Shown: piece by piece, positions 24,547 through 32,602 of the stretch
Numbering within the stretch: position 1 is the stretch's first letter
Layout of the letters: each line of letters starts with the position of its first letter
Assembly (NCBI RefSeq): GCF_021532375.1
Contig: NZ_JAKGAP010000011.1
Coordinates: 62,001-126,000 of the forward strand
Origin: Paenibacillus alkaliterrae
GTDB taxonomy: Bacteria > Bacillota > Bacilli > Paenibacillales > Paenibacillaceae
Direction: 5' to 3'
Length of the DNA: 64,000 bases
Position numbers and translations under genes: made by a program
Notes under the pieces: model-generated
Database searches by the model: none
What the model was told of the DNA's origin: nothing
The model's input: only the letters and a program-made list of their open reading frames with translations

Positions 24547-24637
24547 ATGCATATACAAAATAAAAGTTAGTTTATTGTTAAAAGTAAGTAAATGATAAAA
24601 CAAACCTTAACCAAACAATTATAGGAGGAATTTTAAA

Positions 24638-25171
24638 ATGGCAAAATCCCAATGGACTGTCGACCCCACGCACAGCAGCATTGATTTCTCGGTAAAACAC
24701 ATGATGATCGCTAAGGTAAAAGGCTCGTTCCATACGTTTGAGGCGAACATCGCAGCAGACGCCTACGATTTGACTTCGGCCGACATTCAGTTCAGCATTG
24801 ACCTGAACAGCATCGACACGCGTAACAGCGACCGCGATAATCACTTGCGCTCCGCGGATTTTTTCGAAATCGAGAAATATCCGGCGCTTACATTCCAAGC
24901 AACGGCAATTACGAAAACAGATGACGGCGAATATTCCGTCACGGGCGATGTCAGCCTGCACGGCGTAACGCGCTCTGAAACTTTCGCAGCGGCCTTCGAG
25001 GGTGCGGGCAAGGATCCATGGGGCAACGAAAAAGTGGGCTTCAGCGCAACAGGCAGCCTCAAACGCAGCGACTATGGCCTCACGTACAATGCGGCGCTTG
25101 AAACAGGCGGCGTTCTGATCGGTGACGAAGTGAAAATCTTCATCGAAATTGAAGCTATCCAACAAGGATAA
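24638..25171 (+). CDS. YceI-family lipid/isoprenoid-binding protein
   Basis: The 177-residue protein is a lipocalin-like barrel that binds long polyisoprenoid or fatty chains. Hallmarks are WTVDPTHSSIDFSVKHMMIAKVKGSFHTFE at the start, SIDTRNSDRDNHLRSADFFEIEKYP in the middle and GDVSLHGVTR later. Unlike E. coli YceI it has no signal peptide, so it is cytoplasmic, as is usual in Firmicutes. GGAGG lies upstream of ATG 24638, with a near-consensus promoter and a terminator on either side, indicating a well-expressed single gene. Confidence 0.93.
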   Translation: MAKSQWTVDPTHSSIDFSVKHMMIAKVKGSFHTFEANIAADAYDLTSADIQFSIDLNSIDTRNSDRDNHLRSADFFEIEKYPALTFQATAITKTDDGEYSVTGDVSLHGVTRSETFAAAFEGAGKDPWGNEKVGFSATGSLKRSDYGLTYNAALETGGVLIGDEVKIFIEIEAIQQG

Positions 25172-25194
25172 TCGCCATAATTATCCTATATAGA

Positions 25195-25230
25195 GCGGCT
25201 TATCGGGATTTGCCTGATAGGCCGTTTTTT
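25195..25230 (+). terminator. rho-independent terminator
   Basis: GCGGCTTATC and GATAGGCCG pair with one bulge and are followed by TTTTTT. Confidence 0.8.
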
Positions 25231-25296
25231 GTTGCCGCGAAGCGCCTTCAGAGTTAGGATAAGGGGAGGGAAAGCAAGTTAGGGGAGATACGACGC

Positions 25297-25440
25297 ATGG
25301 AGCAAATCGATGCAAAATATATACGCAACATCGGCATTTTCGCGCATGTAGTGCAGGCGGAGCGGGCGCGCCGGGGCGTTAATCCGCTTGACCAATCGAA
25401 ATATATATTGTCCGTGCGCAAGGCGCTTTTGGGCTCATAA
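25297..25440 (+). CDS. small protein, 47 aa, unknown
   Basis: A 47-codon frame runs from ATG 25297 to TAA 25440 with AGGGGAG 9 nt upstream, a textbook ribosome site. The product starts MEQIDAKYIRNIGIFAHV and continues with a basic helix (QAERARRGVNPL) and DQSKYILSVRKALLGS. The string IRNIGIFAHV is what precedes the P-loop of elongation factor G-type GTPases, but the following DAGKTT is missing, so this may be chance or a fossil. It lies in the 390-bp gap between yceI and the YheC/D gene. A short peptide made in its own right is plausible. Confidence 0.45.
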   Translation: MEQIDAKYIRNIGIFAHVVQAERARRGVNPLDQSKYILSVRKALLGS

Positions 25441-25559
25441 ACGATTCTTTTTTTAATCAACGAAAACAGAGTTTTCTTTACTGAAACCCCTCCGTGTTCA
25501 TGCACCTTATATCCCGATTTTTATAGGATATAGAAATGACATGGGGGAGTCTGATTCTA

Positions 25560-26369
25560 ATGGCCAGCTCGAAATGGAATCTGCACAAATTTTATAGCCA
25601 GAACGCTAGCATTAAGCAATTTCTGCCGGACACGGCTTTGTTGAGCCAAGAGACCTTACAGCAATTTATGGATAAATATTCATCGGTTTATATCAAGCCG
25701 GATTCCCGCCACGGCGGAAACGGAGTGATTCTCGCCCATAAGTCGGAAACCGGGTTTTCCTTCACCGCGATTAAAGGCAAGAAGGCAGAGAGCGAGTCGA
25801 ATGTCAAAACAGTTGAAGAATTGTACCGTAAAATCGTTAAGTGCGCAATCGACGACAAATATATTATTCAGCAGGCCATTTCTTTAGCCGCCATTAATGG
25901 CCGTCCTTATGACATTCGTTCTATGATGATGCGAAAGCCAGGAAGCGCTTGGAAATTTTATGGGTACTTCGCCAAGGTTGCAGGGCCTGTTACGATTATC
26001 ACCAATGTGGGCCGGTCCGGCGGTTATGTAATCACAATTGAAGAAGCGCTGCGCAAATCCCTTGGCTTGACTGATGCCCAGATTGAACAAAAAAAACAGA
26101 AAATGCTGGATTTAAGTCATAAAATAAGCAACCGTTTTAATAAGTACAAGGCTTCAACTACTCAGATCGGGATTGATTTTGCCATGGACGAGAAAGGAGA
26201 TATTTGGATCATCGAAGTGAACTTTGACCTGCCCAATCATTCGGGCAACGCCTTCGGTAAGCTTCCCGATAAAACAAATTACTGGAGAATAAAGAAAATG
26301 AAACTATTTTTACGGTCGCTCAAACAAAAAAAGATAAATACCGGCAAACGCAAACAAGGAAAGGGATGA
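25560..26369 (+). CDS. YheC/YheD-family ATP-grasp protein
   Basis: The 269-residue cytosolic protein belongs to the endospore-coat-associated YheC/D family. MASSKWNLHKFYSQNASIKQFLPDT at the start and VYIKPDSRHGGNGV, YIIQQAISLAAINGRPYDIRSMM and GIDFAMDEKGDIWIIEVNFDLP further on are the ATP-binding and catalytic strands of an ATP-grasp fold. Such enzymes ligate a carboxylate to an amine or thiol; the substrate here is unknown. The start is ATG 25560 with GGGGGAG about 10 nt before it. It overlaps the CapA-like gene by 4 nt (ATGA), so the pair is co-translated. This suggests a role in spore-coat or capsule-type polymer metabolism. Confidence 0.88.
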   Translation: MASSKWNLHKFYSQNASIKQFLPDTALLSQETLQQFMDKYSSVYIKPDSRHGGNGVILAHKSETGFSFTAIKGKKAESESNVKTVEELYRKIVKCAIDDKYIIQQAISLAAINGRPYDIRSMMMRKPGSAWKFYGYFAKVAGPVTIITNVGRSGGYVITIEEALRKSLGLTDAQIEQKKQKMLDLSHKISNRFNKYKASTTQIGIDFAMDEKGDIWIIEVNFDLPNHSGNAFGKLPDKTNYWRIKKMKLFLRSLKQKKINTGKRKQGKG

Positions 26370-27394
26370 CCGTCATGCCGGAAATTAAGCTTGCAGCCGT
26401 TGGGGATATCTTAATGATCGGGCCCATTCTCACTCATGCCAAACTTCAGGGCCAAGACAAGTATGATTTCAATCCTATTTTCGAGCAGGTCGCTCCTTGC
26501 CTCAACCAAGCCGATTTCGTTATCGGCAATCAGGAAACCCCTCTGGCTGGCAGGGAACCCCTTTATACGAAAAAAAATGCCCGTACCGGATTTTCCATGT
26601 TCAATTGCCCGGACGAACTGGCTTCAGCCTTGCGGGATTCCGGGTTTCATTTTTTGACTACAGCCAATAACCACTGCATGGACAGGGGAGAAGCGGGATT
26701 GACCCGGACGCTCGAGGTGCTGGATAAACACGGACTGGAACATACTGGTACCTTTGCCGCCAATCCCGGAGACGACAATCACTGGATCGGGGAAGTCAAG
26801 GGAATTCGTATGGGGATTCTCAGTTATACGAAATCCACCAACGGTATTCCGCTGCCCAAAAACAAGCCGTGGATGGTGAACATGCTCAATGTCAGAAATC
26901 CTGATAAGCTTCTTCAACACGTTCGCCGTTTAAAATGCTTGGTCGATGTAGTCATTGTTTGCATTCATGCCGGAACGGAATGCCGCCCATACCCGAATCC
27001 TTCACAGCGGCGTCTTGTTCAATTGCTTCTCGAGAACGGAGCGCATATCGTATTGGGCTGTCATCCCCATGTCATCCAACCGATGTTTACATTAAACGGC
27101 AAGTTCGCGATTTATTCTATGGGAAATTTCGCTTCTACCCGCTTATATAACAATTCCAACACGAATTGCGGGCTTATTCTGCAATTAACGATAGCGAAAG
27201 AACCCAACAGCCCAATCAAAGTCTCGAACGCCGGCTTGATTCCGACCTGGGTCACCCGACTCAAATCAGCTAACGGCATTCGGTATAAAATCCTTCCAAT
27301 CCGGAAAACCATGAAGAGGCCGGTACCCGAACAATCAGGCAGCGACCGGGATTTAATGCAGAAGGTGTGGAAGAAAACCTCAGCGCGGCTTTAA
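26366..27394 (+). CDS. CapA-family metallophosphatase-fold protein
   Basis: The 342-residue protein has the CapA/PgsA fold, related to calcineurin-like enzymes and needed for poly-gamma-glutamate capsule assembly in bacilli. Visible blocks are KLAAVGDILMIG (metal ligand Asp), FVIGNQETPL, FLTTANNHCMDRGEAGL, VVIVCIHAGTECRP and GAHIVLGCHPHVIQP. There is no signal peptide or membrane anchor, unlike the classical capsule proteins, so this is the soluble branch. It starts within the stop of the ATP-grasp gene; ATG 26375 is an alternative start. The two probably modify the same cell-envelope or spore polymer. Confidence 0.88.
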   Translation: MTVMPEIKLAAVGDILMIGPILTHAKLQGQDKYDFNPIFEQVAPCLNQADFVIGNQETPLAGREPLYTKKNARTGFSMFNCPDELASALRDSGFHFLTTANNHCMDRGEAGLTRTLEVLDKHGLEHTGTFAANPGDDNHWIGEVKGIRMGILSYTKSTNGIPLPKNKPWMVNMLNVRNPDKLLQHVRRLKCLVDVVIVCIHAGTECRPYPNPSQRRLVQLLLENGAHIVLGCHPHVIQPMFTLNGKFAIYSMGNFASTRLYNNSNTNCGLILQLTIAKEPNSPIKVSNAGLIPTWVTRLKSANGIRYKILPIRKTMKRPVPEQSGSDRDLMQKVWKKTSARL

Positions 27395-27642
27395 CAAGGG
27401 ACCGTGGTTAGGCGATTATTGACGAGCTTATTTCTTGAAGCGAGTATGATCCCATCCGCCTGCCTTGCGGCCTGCCTCAATTGCTGAATGGAATCATGGT
27501 CCGGCGGGATGCTGTCGGGAGAATAGAACGGCAATGGTTGTTCAAATAAGTCAAACAGCAAGCTGGCACTTGTATATTCTGGATCGAATACGTTATAATA
27601 CAAAAAATTAAACATCGGATCACGCCAGTGAAGAGAATCCAA
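27391..27642 (-). pseudogene. NADPH-dependent FMN reductase remnant
   Basis: On the minus strand, residues 24-68 of this frame (about 27436-27570) read SASLLFDLFEQPLPFYSPD, then SIQQLRQAARQADGIILAS. This is the central part of YwqN/azoreductase-type flavodoxin-fold reductases, where LASPEYHG normally follows. Here the frame breaks into RNKLVNNRLTTVPC and stops. The N-terminal SGSPR phosphate loop is also missing. The remnant has no ribosome site and its 5' end overlaps the serS promoter and T-box leader. It is a fossil cut at both ends. Confidence 0.6.
27570..27599 (+). promoter_or_regulatory. candidate promoter of the serS leader
   Basis: TTGTAT (27570-27575) and TATAAT (27594-27599) are 18 bp apart. 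Transcription would start near 27606 and make a leader of about 235 nt containing the T-box. Confidence 0.55.
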
Positions 27643-27810
27643 CTCGGAGGCGTTCTCGTCAAGGGGAAGAAGAAACTTCCCCCTAAGTTTACCGGACCCG
27701 CCCGTTATCGCGGAGCAAGAGGATTAAACGGCTGCGGCTGTTTAGTCAAATTGGGTGGCACCGCGAGTAAGAGCGCTCCTCGTCCCATAGGGATGAGGGC
27801 GCTTTTTGTA
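27606..27810 (+). promoter_or_regulatory. T-box riboswitch leader of serS
   Basis: The T-box core GGGTGGCACCGCG lies at 27753-27765. It is preceded by CGTTATCGCGG and a stem (GATTAAAC/GTTTAGTC, about 27721-27747). It is followed by the terminator AGCGC-CCTC-TCCC/GGGA-GAGG-GCGCT with a T-run (27772-27807). An uncharged tRNA pairs with the bulge and the anti-terminator forms, switching on the synthetase gene. I could not place stem I confidently, and the specifier codon is not assigned. The leader before 27650 looks short for a canonical stem I. Confidence 0.85.
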
Positions 27811-27840
27811 TTTTTTTCTATAGAAAAGGAGCGTGGCGTC

Positions 27841-29121
27841 ATGTTGGACATGAAATGGATCAGGCAAAATCACGAGCAGGTGCAAACGGTGGCGAGACAG
27901 AAGGGCATTAAGATTTCAATAGCGGAGCTGTTGGCTTGGGATGAGAAGAAGCGTCTGCTATTGCAGGAGACCGAGAGTCTGAGAGAGACGCGTAACAAGC
28001 TGTCGCAACAAATTGGAGCCTTCGTTCATCGAGGGGCCCTTGAGGAAGCGAATCAGATCAAGCAAAGGGTAAAGGAAAGCAATGAACGTTTAGCGGCTCT
28101 GGAAGCGGAGCTTGCGGGGGCGGAACGCGAATGCGATGCGCGGATGGCGCTTGTGCCGAACGTCGTTTCGCCAGACACGCCATACGGCAGGTCAGATGCG
28201 GACAATGTGGAAGTGAAACGGGTAGGCACAGCGCAGAACTTCGCATTTGAGCCGAAGGACCATATCGCTTTGGGCGAGCTTCATCAGTTGGTCGATATCC
28301 CGCGCGGGGTCAAGGCAGCCGGCACCCGCAGCTATTTCCTGAAGGGGGCGGGTGTCCTTCTCCACCGGGCCGTTCAACAGCTGGCCGTCGACCTGCTTCT
28401 GCGAAAAGGCTTTACGCTGTTAGAAGTACCTCTAATGGTACGCACGGAGACGATGAACCATACGGGCTTTTTCCCGCTGGGCGAGGACCAGACTTACCGG
28501 GTCGCCAGGGAGGATAAATGGCTGGCCGGCACGTCGGAGGTTCCGATGGTCGCTTATTACGCGAACGAGATCGTAGACGCCGAACAACCGATCAAGCTGG
28601 CGGCCGCATCGGTTTGCTTCCGAAGCGAGGTCGGCTCGGCGGGCAGAGACGTTCATGGGCTGTATCGCGTTCACCAGTTCGCGAAGGTGGAGCAGGTTAT
28701 CCTTTGCAAAGCCGACCCGGAGCTGTCGGAGGCGCTGCTTCAGGAAATAACGGCTAATGCTGAAGAACTCCTGAAATGTCTGGAGCTCCCTTACCGGGTC
28801 ATGGCGGTATGCACCGGCGACATGTCGCAAAAAACGTATAAGCAATACGATATTGAAACGTGGATGCCAAGCCGCGGGGCGTATGGGGAGACGCACTCGT
28901 CGTCGAATTTGCACGACTTCCAGGCTCGGCGCTCGAATATTCGTTATCGAGACGAAGATGGCGAGCTAAAGTACTGTCACACGCTCAACAACACGGCAGT
29001 TGCAAGTCCGCGCATTCTCATTCCGCTCCTCGAAAATCATCAGGAAGAGGATGGCTCGATTCGGATTCCAGCAGCGCTTCAGCCTTATATGAATGGACTA
29101 GAACGATTAATCATGAAGTAA
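27841..29121 (+). CDS. serS: seryl-tRNA synthetase, divergent (T-box controlled)
   Basis: The enzyme charges tRNA-Ser with serine. The 426-residue class II synthetase has the coiled-coil tRNA-binding arm (about 30-100, EKKRLLLQETESLRETRNKL). Other blocks are GTRSYFLKGAGVLLHRAV, the motif-2 block CFRSEVGSAGRDVHG and VHQFAKVEQV, and the motif-3 region HTLNNTAVASPRILIPLLEN. Standard bacterial SerRS has HTLNGSGLAVGRT here, so motif 3 is changed though the Arg is kept. AAAGGAG is 10 nt before ATG 27841. The T-box leader and divergent motif suggest a second, specialised SerRS (antibiotic-resistant or starvation-induced copy), though the housekeeping gene is not in view. Confidence 0.92.
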   Translation: MLDMKWIRQNHEQVQTVARQKGIKISIAELLAWDEKKRLLLQETESLRETRNKLSQQIGAFVHRGALEEANQIKQRVKESNERLAALEAELAGAERECDARMALVPNVVSPDTPYGRSDADNVEVKRVGTAQNFAFEPKDHIALGELHQLVDIPRGVKAAGTRSYFLKGAGVLLHRAVQQLAVDLLLRKGFTLLEVPLMVRTETMNHTGFFPLGEDQTYRVAREDKWLAGTSEVPMVAYYANEIVDAEQPIKLAAASVCFRSEVGSAGRDVHGLYRVHQFAKVEQVILCKADPELSEALLQEITANAEELLKCLELPYRVMAVCTGDMSQKTYKQYDIETWMPSRGAYGETHSSSNLHDFQARRSNIRYRDEDGELKYCHTLNNTAVASPRILIPLLENHQEEDGSIRIPAALQPYMNGLERLIMK

Positions 29122-29166
29122 ACGCATGCGGCAAGGAGTTCAACGAAGAAAAGGAACGGAATCCAT

Positions 29167-30936
29167 ATGATGTATAAAAAAAGTTTATTTTTCAAATTGC
29201 TGGTCGGCATGCTCATTGCTGTGGTGGTGCCATTTGCACTATCCAATCTGATCTCGTATAAAACCACATCGGATTCGGTAGAAGAGCAGGTTATCGCGCT
29301 CAACCAGAATACGCTGGATATCGGCATGGACAATGTGAAGCGTTACTTGCTTAACCTTACCCAATTGTCGGTTGCGTTCTATAATGATCAAACGCTTATG
29401 AGTTATTTGCGGTCTAAGGAAACGGCCCCATACCAAATGCTTTACATTACCGATAAAATTTCAACCTTGCACAACAGCTATTCCGAATTAAAGGCGGTAC
29501 GTTACGTTAGCGCAGCAAGCGGACAGACGTACATGAACTCGCATTCTACACTGCTCGAGCTGTCCCTTCAGCTGTCGCCTTCGGAAATTCCGAAGAAAGA
29601 GGGAGAGAATTGGGATGTAAGCCGAGGGTATGAAGTGATGATGCTTGGCGAGGAGCGGGTATTGGCTTTCCATAAACCGCTCGTCGATTACCCGAGGCCC
29701 GCCGTTCTCGGGCTCGTTTCCCTTTATGTAGGACAAACGGAAATCTCCAGCATCATTCGTCCATTGTCCGATGCCCAAAGGGGAGAAGAGGTATTTCTAT
29801 ATATACAAAAGCAATTCGAGCTGCTTTCTGCATCCGGCCGGGAACCGGGCGTGGAGTTTGACGGACCTCAGTCTCAGCCGGAGTATTGGGGTGCGCGCGG
29901 ATATATAAAGGGAAAACTGGACGGACAAAAAGGAGTATTCGTATACGTTCAGGACCGGTATCAGAATTTACCGTTGTCCCTCGTCAAATTCGTACCAGCT
30001 GAAGTTATCAATGAGGCGGCCGAGAGAACCTTGAACTTTACGCTGGTTCTTCAACTCATCGCTCTCTTTTTTCTAATCGTTTTCGCTTCCATTTTATCTT
30101 ACCGGACTATTGTTCCGATCAAGAGGCTGCTGCGCAACATTGTGCAATTGGAATCGGGAAATTTCCGCGTTAGGGAGACTTCCGGGCGTATGGACGAGAT
30201 CGGCGTGCTGGAGCAGCGCTTCCAAACGATGGTCGGCAGACTGGACGATTTGATCAACAATGAATACCGCAGCAGATTGGAGCTTACAACTGCAAGGCTC
30301 AAAATGCTGCAGGCGCAAATTAACCCGCATTTTCTATATAATGCTTTGCAGTCGATCGGCACGATGGCCCTTCGCCACCGTGCCGACGAAATCAGCGATA
30401 AGATCGCCGAGCTCGGCGCAATTATGAGATACAGCATGGATTTGAAGTCGGAAACCGTGCGTCTGCAAAAGGAAATCGAGCATATCGAGCACTATTTGTC
30501 CCTGCAAACGGGCAGGTTTAGAAATAAGCTCTCCTACACGCTTTCCTGCCCGGTCGAGGCGCTGTCCATCAACGTTCCGAAGATGATCCTGCAGCCACTG
30601 GTGGAAAACAGCATTATTCACGGCATTGAGAGGGGCAAGGGAACAGGAACGCTTCATATCGGCATTGAGTTGGGTCAGGGTCTCGTAATTCGGGTTATGG
30701 ATACCGGGAAAGGAATCGAACCTGAAGTGCTGGAACGAATCAGAATGAGCTACGAGAAGCGTCAATTACAAGGATCCGATGAAGGCGGTATCGGGCTCCT
30801 CAATGTGCTGTACCGATTGCATTTGTCTTACGGAGCGGATTTCGAATGGGAAATTAGCAGCATTCCTTATGAAGCAACCGTAATTACGTTTCGTTTTCCG
30901 GTTGAAGCTGGCAGCGAAGGAGGGGAACGGCATTGA
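29167..30936 (+). CDS. YesM-type sensor histidine kinase
   Basis: The 589-residue membrane kinase has TM1 at about 9-29 (LLVGMLIAVVVPFALSNLI), an extracellular sensor of about 250 residues, TM2 near 290-312 (LVLQLIALFFLIVFASILSY) and HAMP. The His_kinase domain has MLQAQINPHFLYNALQSIG (phospho-His), and the HATPase has LQPLVENSIIHGIERG and GIGLLNVLYRL. In this family the kinase senses an extracellular sugar or its binding protein and drives an AraC-type regulator. That regulator follows with a 4-nt overlap (TTGA), and a sugar importer comes next, giving a complete HK-RR-SBP-permease module. Confidence 0.93.
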   Translation: MMYKKSLFFKLLVGMLIAVVVPFALSNLISYKTTSDSVEEQVIALNQNTLDIGMDNVKRYLLNLTQLSVAFYNDQTLMSYLRSKETAPYQMLYITDKISTLHNSYSELKAVRYVSAASGQTYMNSHSTLLELSLQLSPSEIPKKEGENWDVSRGYEVMMLGEERVLAFHKPLVDYPRPAVLGLVSLYVGQTEISSIIRPLSDAQRGEEVFLYIQKQFELLSASGREPGVEFDGPQSQPEYWGARGYIKGKLDGQKGVFVYVQDRYQNLPLSLVKFVPAEVINEAAERTLNFTLVLQLIALFFLIVFASILSYRTIVPIKRLLRNIVQLESGNFRVRETSGRMDEIGVLEQRFQTMVGRLDDLINNEYRSRLELTTARLKMLQAQINPHFLYNALQSIGTMALRHRADEISDKIAELGAIMRYSMDLKSETVRLQKEIEHIEHYLSLQTGRFRNKLSYTLSCPVEALSINVPKMILQPLVENSIIHGIERGKGTGTLHIGIELGQGLVIRVMDTGKGIEPEVLERIRMSYEKRQLQGSDEGGIGLLNVLYRLHLSYGADFEWEISSIPYEATVITFRFPVEAGSEGGERH

Positions 30937-32501
30937 AAGTATTGATCGTGGATGATGAAGAACATGTGCGGGAAGGCATTGACCTAGCCGTCGATTGGGA
31001 AAAATTCGGAATTTCCGAACGGCTGCAGGCGGAGGATGGCCGGCAGGCGCTCGACTTATTACGGCTTCATAAGCCTGCCATTATGTTTTGCGACATGTGT
31101 ATGCCGGGCATGGACGGTACGGAGCTTTTGCGCCAGCTGCGTGAGGAATGCTTCGATACACAAGTCATAGTAGTCAGCGGGCATGATAATTATCAGTACA
31201 CGCGTGCTGCGATTCGGGCGAATGGACTCGATTATTTGCTCAAACCTTTTTCCAAACGAGATCTGGAGCAAGTTCTCGAACAAGCCGTAACGGCTTGGAA
31301 AAACCGGGAAATCAATCTGCTGGAAGAGCGGGAAACCGGCTTCAAGATCAAGCGGGCAGACGCCTTGGTCGATGAGCAGAAGCTGGCCGCTTATTTAAAA
31401 GGGGAATCCGCCTTTCATGAGGGTGTACGGGGACTGCTGTATAAAGTGGGTCTTTCCTCAGAACGGCTAAGAGTGGCGCTCATACTGCCTTGCAACCGCA
31501 TGGATCTTGTGGACAGGCGATTTAAGGGCGATAGGGAGCTGTTTGTTTTTGCGGTCAATAATATTGCACATGAAACGCTTAGAGCGTACGGCGCCCATTA
31601 CTTATGCAGGCTCGATGACTATCAGTGGATTCTGCTGACGGACTTGACCGGCAGCTACCGGTCAGCTTTAGAGCATCGGCGCTGCATGGAGAAGGTAACG
31701 AAAGCATGGCGGGAAATTCTGGGGCTGGACGCGCTTATAGGAATAAGCGATTCGGAGGCTGACGCTGCCGGAATTTTGGGCGCGATTGGTGAAGCCCGGT
31801 CTGCCTTATTGAAGTCCGAAATAGGGGGAGATTCCGCTAGAGCGGAAATCGCCCCGGGTGAGCCCCCGCGGTTGACGGATCAACAGTTTCTGCTGCAAAC
31901 CACGCTTGATACCGGCAACAAGGCTTATGCGGCCGAGATTATTCGCGCTTTCGTTCGAAAGCTCCGGCAGAGAGGAACGCTTCGGCTGAAGGATTTGCAG
32001 GCCTGCACGATCGAAGCCAATCTCCTATTGGAGAGGGCCAGCCGGCTGATGCATTCAAGCAAGGTGGCGGCGGATCTTCTGATGCCGCTATGGATCAGCA
32101 ATTTAAACGAATGGGAGAGGACATTCATCCAGCATTGGTGGACCCTCATGGAGGAACAAGGGCAGGGCGGCATGGGCAACCGCGGCGTGGAGGCGATCCG
32201 GGAGTATATCGAACGTCATTTTCATGAGGATCTGTCGCTGTCGTTTTTGTCGGAACGATTTCATTTCAGTCCGCAGTATATCGCTAAGAAATTCAAGGAG
32301 CTGTACAATACGACCGTGATGACTGCTTTAACCGAGCTTCGGATGGATAAGGCCAGGTCTTTGCTCCAATTTACGGACAAGCCGGTTTCGGAAATCGCCA
32401 ATTCCCTCGGTTACGACGACGAGAATTACTTCGGTAAAGTGTTCAAGAAACTGCAGGGCGTCTCCCCTCTTCAGTTCCGGAAGCAGCACCGAGATTCATA
32501 G
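30933..32501 (+). CDS. YesN/AraC-type response regulator
   Basis: This 522-residue two-component regulator has an N-terminal receiver (1-120): VLIVDDEEHVREGI, phospho-Asp in PAIMFCDMCMPGMDG and the Lys of GLDYLLKPFSKRDL. A linker of about 270 residues leads to a C-terminal AraC DNA-binding domain (about 415-515, IREYIERHFHEDLSLSFLSERF through KVFKKLQGVSPLQFRKQ). TTG 30933 overlaps the kinase stop, and AAGGAGGGG lies 7 nt upstream. It most likely activates the importer operon starting at 32603, from which it is separated by 100 bp. Confidence 0.93.
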   Translation: MKVLIVDDEEHVREGIDLAVDWEKFGISERLQAEDGRQALDLLRLHKPAIMFCDMCMPGMDGTELLRQLREECFDTQVIVVSGHDNYQYTRAAIRANGLDYLLKPFSKRDLEQVLEQAVTAWKNREINLLEERETGFKIKRADALVDEQKLAAYLKGESAFHEGVRGLLYKVGLSSERLRVALILPCNRMDLVDRRFKGDRELFVFAVNNIAHETLRAYGAHYLCRLDDYQWILLTDLTGSYRSALEHRRCMEKVTKAWREILGLDALIGISDSEADAAGILGAIGEARSALLKSEIGGDSARAEIAPGEPPRLTDQQFLLQTTLDTGNKAYAAEIIRAFVRKLRQRGTLRLKDLQACTIEANLLLERASRLMHSSKVAADLLMPLWISNLNEWERTFIQHWWTLMEEQGQGGMGNRGVEAIREYIERHFHEDLSLSFLSERFHFSPQYIAKKFKELYNTTVMTALTELRMDKARSLLQFTDKPVSEIANSLGYDDENYFGKVFKKLQGVSPLQFRKQHRDS

Positions 32502-32602
32502 ATTCCTTTTTTGGGCGAATATATTCCCTGCCCCTGCGCATGCGGAAAAGATACAATCGGAGTGTAAACAAGCTTCATTCTAATTCAAGGGGGATAAAAC
32601 GA

